From: Plecoglossus altivelis
Taxonomy: Eukaryota > Chordata > Actinopteri > Osmeriformes > Plecoglossidae
NCBI GenBank assembly: GCA_036571765.1
Contig: BROE01000019.1
Location: 11,774,674 to 11,838,673 of the forward strand
Direction of reading: 5' to 3'
DNA: 64,000 nucleotides
A program made the translations under genes and the position numbers. How positions within the stretch are numbered: the first letter of the stretch is position 1; every line of letters begins with the position of its first letter. Under the pieces are notes generated by a model. The model was not told where the DNA came from. It searched no databases and saw only the letters and a program-made list of their open reading frames with translations. Positions 55,641 to 64,000 of this stretch are shown here, one piece after another.

Positions 55641-56248
55641 GTTGGTCCCCAGCTCACTGTCCTGCACACACACACACACACACCAATGCACACGCTTTCA
55701 TTAGTCTGACTGAACTCTCAGAACAGAGATCTATTTTAGATTTGTCCTCATAAGTGCTAGGTTAACGGGGATAGAAACAACATTTGCAGCAAAATATCCA
55801 GACATTTACTGGACTTTTCTACCTTGAGTTAACCTAATTATCTACTGAGTTATCATGGCTGTCCTGGGAACCAGGCAATCTGATGGAGCATCTAAACACC
55901 TTGCTGCTATTTTCAGCAGGCTGTACTAATGAGATATGGTTAGAATCTGAAAATAACACACACAAAACAAACAACCCTGTCAGTTGGATCAGAGGAGACT
56001 GTTCTGTTATTACAAGGTCTGGGGCAGCAGAAATACTTTCAAAACGCTTCTTCCTGAAAACATTCACCTAATGAGCTAACGTGGAAATGAGTGAGTTCAG
56101 CAGTAATGCTTGTTAAGGTTTGTGTTATCAAAGTTTGTGTTATTTTCATTCTCATATGTTCACTGCACAGAATGCACCAACTCTTCTCAGTTAGTAGACT
56201 TGGTGGTGCAATGCTCTCCATCTGAAGATTTCAGACAGCCAAGATGAT
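55641..56248. other. Start of the intron after SEZ6-family exon 3
   Basis: A short CA tract lies at 55661-55683. The rest is unique and AT-rich with no further exon. Confidence 0.65.
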
Positions 56249-57447
56249 GCTCTGTGCTGAGGTGAAGACAGCTGCTCTGGGCTGAGGTAAAGACAGTTGC
56301 TCTGGGCTGAGGTGATGGCAGCTGCTCTGGGCTGAGGTGATAGCAGTTGCACTGGGCTGAGGTGATAGCAGTTGCTCTGTGCTGAGGTGATGGCAGTTGC
56401 TCTGGGCTGAGGTGATGGCAGTTGCTCTGTGCTGAGGTGATGGCAGTTGCTCTGGGCTGAGGTGATGGCAGCTGCTCTGGGCTGAGGTAAAGACAGCTGC
56501 TCTGGGCTGAGGTAAAGACAGTTGCCCTGGGCTGAGGTGATGGCAGTTGCTCTGGGCTGAGGTGATGGCAGCTGCTCTGGGCTGAGGTAAAGGCAGTTGC
56601 TCTGGGCTGAGATAAAGACAGCTGCTCTGGGCTGAGGTGATGGCAGTTGCTCTGGGCTGAGGTCATGGCAGTTGCTCTGGGCTGAGGTGATGGCAGTTGC
56701 TCTGGGCTGAGGTAAAGGCAGTTGCTCTGGGCTGAGGTGATGGCAGCTGCTCTGGGCTGAGGTAAAGACAGCTGCTCTGGGCTGAGGTAAAGACAGTTGC
56801 CCTGGGCTGAGGTGATGGCAGCTGCTCTGGGCTGAGGTGATGGCAGCTGCTCTGGGCTGAGGTGATGGCAGTTACCCTGGGCTGAGGTGATGGCAGCTGC
56901 TCTGGGCTGAGGTGATGGCAGCTGCTCTGGGCTGAGGTGATGGCAGTTGCTCTGGGCTGAGGTGATGGCAGTTGCTCTGGGCTGAGGTGATGGCAGTTGC
57001 TCTGGGCTGAGGTGATGGCAGTTGCTCTGGGCTGAGGTAAAGACAGCTGCTCTGGGCTGAGGTAAAGACAGCTGCTCTGGGCTGAGGTAAAGACAGCTGC
57101 TCTGGGCTGAGGTAAAGACAGCTGCTCTGGGCTGAGGTAAAGACAGCTGCTCTGGGCTGAGGTAAAGACAGTTGCCCTGGGCTGAGGTGATGGCAGTTGC
57201 CCTGGGCTGAGGTGATGGCAGTTGCTCTATGCTGAGGTGATGGCAGTTGCTCTGGGCTGAGGTAAAGGCAGTTGCTCTGGGCTGAGGTGATGGCAGCTGC
57301 TCTGGGCTGAGGTGATGGCAGTTGCTCTGGGCTGAGGTGATGGCAGTTGCTCTTGGCTGCGGTGATGGCAGTTGCTCTGGGCTGAGGTGATGGCAGTTGC
57401 TCTGGGCTGAGGTGATGGCAGTTGCTCTGGGCTGAGGTGATGGCAGT
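56249..57447. repeat. 25-bp minisatellite, about 48 copies
   Basis: Unit core GCTCTGGGCTGAGGTGATGG followed by CAGTT/CAGCT. The main variant is GTAAAGACA versus GTGATGGCA. A block of identical GTAAAGACAGCTGC units sits at about 57040-57165. Confidence 0.98.
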
Positions 57448-58066
57448 CAGACCCGTGTCCTTCAGACTCAGCAGAGCTGGCTCTGCTCTTCAGGGCCATG
57501 CCGAACAAGCTTTGAATTATGTGTTGAGAAAACGACCTTGTGTGTTTCTGTTGGTGAAACGTGTCTATAATTGAGAAGTAACCCTTCAGGCTGTTTGAAC
57601 AGAGAAACTGAGAGATTCCTGCAAAGGGCACCTTCAGCGCCTGCTGACTACAAAGGTAGCAAGTTCAGGCAGTTTGTGTGAGCCAGGGTTAGGGTGAGAT
57701 TATTCAGAAAACCAAACATTTGTATTTTCTATTGTTTTATTGTTTTTATTGTCTCTATGACTCTCTGTCTTTTTTGTGTTGGTGCAATGCTACGGTTGAC
57801 TTTGCAATTCTACAGTTGACTTTGCCTGTGTAACAAAAATGGGATCTTTACCAAAAAAAAGATTTAATTAGAAAAATGATGAGGAAAGCAAACAAGGTAG
57901 ATCTGTCGTTTGTGTGAGAGCTTCACCTGGGAAACATTTGAATCTCTTCATTTTTATAACATGACCGTTAACCCTTAAATGGAACCCATGTCTTGAACTT
58001 CGGGCAGAACGTTGTTAGAACACTTGACTGTAAACACTTTGTCCCTGTTCTCAGGCTGCCTGGATG
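57448..58066. other. Unique non-coding DNA
   Basis: AT-rich around 57700-57960; nothing recognised. Confidence 0.5.
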
Positions 58067-58330
58067 ACACTCACTCTTCTCTCTGACTCTTCTATCTGAC
58101 TCTTCTGTCTGACTCTTCTTACCGACTCTTCTATCTGACTCTTTTCTCTCTGACACTTCTCTCTGACTCTTTTCTTTCTGTCTGACTCCTTTATTCTCTG
58201 ACTCTTCTCACGGACTCTTTTCTCTGACTCTTCTCTATCTGACTCCTCTATCTGACTCTTCTCTATCTGACCCTTCTCTCTCTGACTCTTCTCTCTGACT
58301 CTTTTCAATTACTTTTCTCTCTGACTCTTC
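58067..58330. repeat. 12-15-bp minisatellite, core CTGACTCTTCT
   Basis: About 19 imperfect units (CTGACTCTTCTATCT, CTGACTCTTTTCTCT). Confidence 0.92.
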
Positions 58331-59166
58331 CCTCTGATTAAAGTATTGCTCTCTGACTTTGAAACCCCTAAGCTACTATTAGAGTTGGCATGTTGCATGG
58401 ATTAAATGCCCTAAATCCTCAATCTTGGAGTGGGATGTTGATGGAAATTGAATCTTTTCCTTCCAAGTTTATTCCAGGTTTCTGGAGCAAGCTTTAACAT
58501 GGAGATAAATGTGAGGTTTGGGGTTGTACTTCAAAGCTGTAGTGGAAGTCCAAGGTAGCTGTTTGATTGATTCACAAGCAGCAATTGTGGAAAGTGCTTG
58601 GATAGTGCTGGATTGCTGAAGGCAGTAGTTTCGTCTTGCTCCATCTCTGTAATTGGAGGACAATCACAGTTTGAGAATTGGTAAGTCAGCATGGCTGTTG
58701 TTACCACGATGGAGCTATGCTGACTTTAGCCCAACATGAGTCAACAGCCTTGAAAAATGGGTCACGGTTTGTTTTTGGGGAAAAAAGGCTTACCCATAAA
58801 AATACGTTGGTGAAGTTGGTTGAGAAACATAGAGATAGCGTCGAACAGAGTTGTATTTGTGGGTTTTCTGTCTCGCCGAAACATCCACAAATGAACAGTG
58901 CCAGCAAGCTCATTGCCTCACATTTCTAATTCTCCAAACTCCTCATTTACTGTTAAACTTTGAAATGAGGAAGCTTTGTCTCTCTGGCTCTGGAGGGAAA
59001 GATAAGTTAAGAAGAGGGGAGTTTGTTTCAGTTTGTGTGTTCATCTCACTGTGTCCTTTGGGTGTTAAGATATACCCTAAGATTAATAAAGCTCAAAGCA
59101 TGCACAAAAAACAGACACTCACATGCTCTTCTTATTCACAAACCACATTAGCAAGGAGAGAATCTG
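58331..59166. other. Unique non-coding DNA
   Basis: Repeat-free; overlapping open frames at 58678-58929 on both strands have no recognised domain. Confidence 0.5.
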
Positions 59167-59430
59167 GTGTGACCTGTCTGTGTGCTTTTGTGACCTGTCT
59201 GTGTGCTGGTGTGACCTGTCTGTGTTCTGTTGTGACCTGTCTGTGTGCTGGTGTGACCTGTCTGTGTGCTGGTGTGACCTGCCTGTGTGTTGGTGTGACC
59301 TGTCTGTGTGCTGGTGTGACCTGTCTGTGTGCTGGTGTGACCTGTCTGTGTGCTGTTGTGACCTGTCTGTGTGCTGGTGTGACCTGTCTGTGTGTTGGTG
59401 TGACCTATCTGTGTGTTGGTGTGACCTGTG
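59167..59430. repeat. 21-bp minisatellite, about 13 copies
   Basis: Core GTGACCTGTCTGTGTGCTGG. The 21-bp length keeps all frames open on both strands. Confidence 0.97.
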
Positions 59431-59726
59431 CACACACACTAACATCAGTCTCTCAGCACTCAGATGTGGTGAGGCAGATTTATGGCTCAGATCTGAGGGA
59501 TGGAGAAGCAGACTGAAGACAATGAGACGCTCTCTCCTGTTGCTGATAGAGATTGACTGGAGGCGTGTGCAATCCACCCTCTAATCATCTTCAGTGTGTC
59601 CTGCTGGATGACCAGATCAATCTGTGCTGGTCAGACAGGAGTCTGTTATGATTGCTGAGAGGAGCATTGTAGGGGAGAGTTGAGTTTCTGAGGAGTGGAG
59701 GTTGAAGTGTGTGTTTTGGACAGAGT
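59431..59726. other. Unique spacer
   Basis: Nothing recognised. Confidence 0.45.
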
Positions 59727-60852
59727 TGTGTTAGTGTGGAGTCGTTTTAGTGTGGAGTCGTGTTAGTGTGGAGTCGTGTGGAGTCGTGTGGAGTCGTGTG
59801 GAACCATGTTAGTGTGAAGTCGTGTTAGTGTGGAGTCGTTTTAGTGTGGAGTCGTGTTAGTGTGGAGTCGTGTGGAGTCGTGTGGAGCCATGTTAGTGTG
59901 GAGTCGTGTGGAGTCGTGTGGAGTTGTGTAGTCGTGTGTAGTCGTGTGGAGTCGTGTGGAACCATGTTAGTGTGAAGTCGTGTTAGTGTGGAGTCGTATG
60001 GAGTCGTATGGAGTCGTGTGGAGTTGTGTGGAGTCGTGTTAGTGTGGAGTCGTATGGAGTCGTGTGGAGTTGTGTGGAGTCGTGTGGAGTCGTGTTAGTG
60101 TGGAGTCGTGTTAGTGTGGAGTCGTATGGAGTCGTATGGAGTCGTGTGGAGTTGTGTAGTCGTGTGTAGTCGTGTGGAGTCGTGTGGAGCCATGTTAGTG
60201 TGGAGTCGTGTGGAGTCGTGTTAGTGTGGAGTCGTGTTAGTGTGGAGTCGTGTTAGTGTGGAGTCGTGTTAGTGTGGAGTCGTGTTAGTGTGGAGTCGTG
60301 TTAGTGTGGAGTCGTGTTAGTGTGGAGTCGTCTTACTGTGGAGTCGTGTGGAGTCGTGTGGAGTCGTGTGGAGTCGTGTGGAGTCGTATGGAACCATGTT
60401 AGTGTGGAGTCTTGTGGAGTCGTGTGGAGTTGTGTAGTCGTGTGTAGTCGTGTGGAGTCGTGTGGAACCATGTTAGTGTGAAGTCGTGTTAGTGTGGAGT
60501 CGTATGGAGTCGTATGGAGTCGTGTGGAGTTGTGTAGTCGTGTGTAGTCGTGTGGAGTCGTATGGAGTCGTGTGGAGTTGTGTGGAGTCGTGTGGAGTCG
60601 TGTTAGTGTGGAGTCGTGTTAGTGTGGAGTCGTGTTAGTGTGGAGTCGTGTGGAGTCGTGTTAGTGTGGAGTCGTGTTAGTGTGGACTCGTGTTAGTGTG
60701 GAGTCGTCTTACTGTGGAGTCGTGTGGAGTCGTATGGAACCATGTTAGTGTGGAGTCTTGTGGAGTCGTGTGGAGTTGTGTAGTCGTGTGTAGTCGTGTG
60801 GAGTCGTGTGGAACCATGTTAGTGTGGAGTCGTGTTAGTGTGGAGTCGTGTT
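59727..60852. repeat. 10/16-bp compound minisatellite, GTGGAGTCGT and GTTAGTGTGGAGTCGT
   Basis: Two unit lengths alternate over 1.1 kb. A longer pattern with GGAACCATGTTAGTGTG and GTTGTGTAGTCGTGTGTA recurs at about 59800, 59925, 60150, 60390, 60525 and 60740, so there is a higher-order repeat. Each unit carries a TCG, giving a dense, regular CpG array. Confidence 0.96.
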
Positions 60853-61365
60853 AATCCTCTCCTGTAGCTCAGTGGTTCCGACTCTCTCGTCTGCTTAATA
60901 ATTGAACAGTTTGTCCTCGGAGAGCTCACAAGTCCACCAACTTCTCATTCAGTCATGTTTACAGTGGTCTGCAAGCAGGATGTAATTACTCTTCCTCTTG
61001 GTAAGGAAATCAATAAATCACTCTCAAGCACACACACACACACACACACATATAAAGTGGTAGGAACACACACTAGAACACATTGATTTGATAAAATACC
61101 ACACAGACCTTATAGTAGGATGAACCTTGTACTCGTAGATAAAAATCTATACCTCACCAACACCTCACACACCAAACACACACACAAATATGCAGTAATG
61201 GAGGGCACACACACATCATGCATGCATGTTCATGTATACACAAACACACTGAAATAATGTATTGTATGCATGTGTATATCTCCCATTCAGTTTCATGCCT
61301 GACCCTCCCTCCAGTCCACACAAGCCAGGAGCACAGCCCAGTCTGCCACTGTCCACTACCCAGTG
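60853..61365. other. Unique DNA with short CA tracts
   Basis: (CA)n at 61028-61052 and scattered CACACA to 61250. Confidence 0.6.
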
Positions 61366-61432
61366 TCCAGTGTACTACTGTCCACTACCCACTGTCCACT
61401 ACCCACTGTCCAGTGTACTACTGTCCAGACCA
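61366..61432. repeat. CCACTACCCACTGT array
   Basis: TGTCCACTACCCA and TGTCCAGTGTACTAC units, about four copies. Confidence 0.9.
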
Positions 61433-61544
61433 AACCCAGACAGGGATTTATTATGTCTGATTGACGTTGGGTTGTTACACAAAGTGAAACTGAGAGAGAG
61501 CTCTCTTCCTGTTTCCTCTGCCTCCTGGACCTGCCTCTCTGCCT

Positions 61545-61715
61545 GATAGCTCTGCCCTCTGACCCACACACCTGACCTGATAACCACTATGATAGCTCTG
61601 CCCTCTGACCCACGCACCTGACATGATAACCACTCTGATAGCTCTGCCCTCTGACCCACACACCTGACCTGATAACCACTATGATAGCTCTGCCCTCTGA
61701 CCCACAGATTTGACC
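61545..61715. repeat. 46-bp minisatellite, 4 copies
   Basis: GATAGCTCTGCCCTCTGACC starts at 61545, 61591, 61637 and 61683. Confidence 0.98.
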
Positions 61716-61852
61716 TGACAACCACCCCAACAACCACCCCAACAATCACCCTGACAACCACACTGACAACCACTCTGACAATCACCCTGACAACCACCCT
61801 GACAACCACCCCGACAACCACCCTGACAACCACCCTGACAACCACCCTGCGT
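61716..61852. repeat. 12-bp minisatellite, unit CCTGACAACCAC
   Basis: About 12 copies with CCCAACAACC, AATCAC and ACTCTG variants. Confidence 0.96.
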
Positions 61853-62695
61853 TCTGATCACATTTTCCGCTTGGCCTTGCTATCTCTTCCCTCCACGCTG
61901 AGATCAGGATCTGTCTGACCCTGGACATGGGTCTCTCCTCATGAAGAGGGGAGGGACAGCTCTAACATACCCACACCTTCCCCCTCCTCCCTCCATCCCT
62001 GCCTCGCTCTGTCCCTCTCCCTCCTCATCCTGCTGCTTCCTCTAGATAAGTGATTCTGGGAGCTATCTGCAGTACACTCTGCACAGGATCATCTCCCCAC
62101 CCTCCCCAGTCAGTCTGCGCTATCTCTCCCCGCTACAGTCCACTTCATCCAGATAGCCCACATCTGAAAGGATACTTATTTCCCCCTGCTAAAGATTGTA
62201 TAGATTTTGGCTCTTTTGAGCCCTTCTCGTAATTGTTCTGTTGCAAGTGCTGATACAGACAGTTCCCTGAAGCCCCAGTTGACTCCAGACACTGGCTCTG
62301 TCTGTCTTCAAGCAAAACCTTGTCAGGCTAATAGAATCTCACCAGTAATGAGCATTGATATTCCAGAACATGTCTTCACAAATTGCTATTGAGCTGTTTT
62401 GAATTTATAATGGTCCAACTGGATTTACGTATGTTCTGAATAGAGCAGTTAAAAAACAAACTATTTGACTCTCAGGTGACAAAGTTGGATCAATGGTGTG
62501 GAATGAGCACCATGTTATCACAACACATCTCTTAAGAATAACAGCTGAAACATTTCAGCATTCGGAAAGCTTGGATATTATCCTTGGATGAATGAGGTCC
62601 TTGCAATACAATGGTTCTCCACATTTAACAGAAAGATGAATAGTCAAAATGATGATATGATATATACACATACATAATATGTGTACATATATACA
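61853..62695. other. Unique non-coding DNA
   Basis: Repeat-free, AT-rich at the right; no exon with CUB/sushi features. Confidence 0.5.
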
Positions 62696-62722
62696 TAATA
62701 ATATATATATATATATATATAC
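62696..62722. repeat. AT microsatellite
   Basis: (TA)n preceded by imperfect TATACATA. Confidence 0.95.
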
Positions 62723-62876
62723 AGAGAGAGATCGCTTTGTTTGGCCTTTAGCTTGTCCTCTTTCTTTAGAGAGTCATTTTAATGTTGATGACGCCGATCT
62801 CCTCTTCACCCAGGTGGGAGCAGGTGTGGCAGGATACTTTAAGTCAGGTTACTTCAAGTATTGTTTGCATTTTGCA

Positions 62877-63690
62877 CAGAGTTGTGTGTAACCTCTTGTA
62901 GTCACACAGAGTTGTGTGTAACCTCTGGGAGTCACACAGAGTTGTGTGTAACCTCTGGGAGTCACACAGAGTTGTGTGTAACCTCTTGTAGTCACACAGA
63001 GTTGTGTGTAACCTCTGGGAGTCACATAGAGTTGTGTGTAACCTCTGGGAGTCACATAGAGTTGTGTGTAACCTCTGGGAGTCACACAGAGTTGTGTGTA
63101 ACCTCTGGGAGTCACATAGAGTTGTGTGTAACCTCTGGGAGTCACACAGAGTTGTGTGTAACCTCTGGTAGTCACATAGAGTTGTGTGTAACCTCTGGGA
63201 GTCACACAGAGTTGTGTGTAACCTCTGGTAGTCACACAGAGTTGTGTGTAACCTCTGGGAGTCACATAGAGTTGTGTGTAACCTCTAGTAGTCACATAGA
63301 GTTGTGTGTAACCTCTGGGAGTCACACAGAGTTGTGTGTAACCTCTGGGAGTCACATAGAGTTGTGTGTAACCTCTGGTAGTCACACAGAGTTGTGTGTA
63401 ACCTCTGGGAGTCACACAGAGTTGTGTGTAACCTCTGGTAGTCACACAGAATTGTGTGTAACCTCTGGGAGTCACATAGAGTTGTGTGTAACCTCTGGTA
63501 GTCACATAGAGTTGTGTGTAACCTCTGGTAGTCACATAGAGTTGTGTGTAACCTCTGGGAGTCACACAGAGTTGTGTGTAACCTCTGGTAGTCACATAGA
63601 GTTGTGTGTAACCTCTGGTAGTCACATAGAGTTGTGTGTAACCTCTGGTAGTCACATAGACTTGTGTGTAACCTCTGGTAGTCACATAGT
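62877..63690. repeat. 30-bp minisatellite, 27 copies
   Basis: Core AGTTGTGTGTAACCTCTGGG followed by AGTCACACAG. Variants occur at two sites: CACAC/CACAT and GGGA/GGTA/TGTA/AGTA. The exact 30-bp period keeps open frames of about 300-350 codons on both strands. Confidence 0.99.
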
Positions 63691-63735
63691 CTGGCTTGTG
63701 AAGGGTGGAGGAGGCGTGACATGCAGGAGGGAGTC

Positions 63736-64000
63736 TGTCTGCTCCTGCAAGTAAGGAGGTGGAGGAGGGAGTCCTCCTCCTCTCCTCCCCCTGTCCTCCT
63801 CCTATCCTCCTCCTCTCCTCCTTCTCTACTCCCCCTGTCCTCCTCCTGTCCTCCTCCTCTCCTCCTTCTCTCCTCCCCCTGTCCTCCCCCTGTCCTCCTC
63901 CTCTCCTCACCCTGTCCTCCCCCTCTCCTTCTCCTCTCCTCCCCCTGTCCTCCTCCTCTCCTCCCCCTGTCCTCCTCCCCTCCTCCTCCCCTTCTCCTCA
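63736..64000. repeat. TCCTCC/CCCTGTCC pyrimidine minisatellite
   Basis: CTCCTCCTCTCCTCCCCCTG units running to the window end. Confidence 0.93.

Noticed and set aside
62679..62891. Possible next SEZ6-family exon
   Set aside because: The open frame lacks CUB or sushi residues and runs into the 30-bp repeat; it does not continue CUB1.
62849..63910. 353-codon minus-strand open frame with a 10-residue repeat
   Set aside because: The 30-bp unit is a multiple of three, so the frame is open by arithmetic; the + strand is open as well.

Overview
The window looks like vertebrate nuclear DNA, most likely from a ray-finned fish. There are no operons or prokaryotic genes. Coding DNA is sparse and split into exons with GT-AG boundaries. 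The rest is intron-like sequence packed with CA, CT and GGA microsatellites and with minisatellites. The species cannot be named from what is visible.

The only gene I can support is a SEZ6-family gene (seizure-related 6 homolog) on the + strand near 54-56 kb. Two consecutive exons are seen. The first, 54218-54949, encodes the Pro/Thr-rich N-terminal region. The second, 55507-55640, encodes the start of the first CUB domain. The joining intron is phase 1 on both sides. Neither the signal-peptide exon nor later CUB/sushi exons could be found. Most of 1-54217 is therefore probably intron 1 or 5' flank, and 55641-64000 is the next intron.

By my tally of the listed coordinates, tandem repeats fill roughly 40% of the window. 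There are about 80 separate arrays with units from 1 to 46 bp, mostly unrelated to each other. The longest are at 18867-20535 (35-37 bp), 31416-32690 (35-38 bp), 56249-57447 (25 bp), 59727-60852 (10/16 bp), 22819-23862 (CTCTGT), 2272-3276 (9 bp) and 62877-63690 (30 bp). No recognisable transposon, rRNA gene or CRISPR array was seen.

Several stretches look like assembly problems or recent duplications. The segment 7039-9255 recurs at 12781-15155 with a 320-bp identical core between indel-ridden flanks. The sequence at 9282-11475 (a 69-T run followed by CpG-rich, atypical DNA) and at 17236-18866 looks like uncorrected long-read sequence. The block 44387-44607 carries an inverted copy of the minisatellite at 41009-41216. 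A 620-bp segment is tandemly duplicated at 49118-50366.

I found no convincing undescribed biological system. The best leads for a second look are two exon-like open stretches (48002-48262 minus, 30952-31158 plus), several unique blocks that could be conserved non-coding elements, and the very high minisatellite density.
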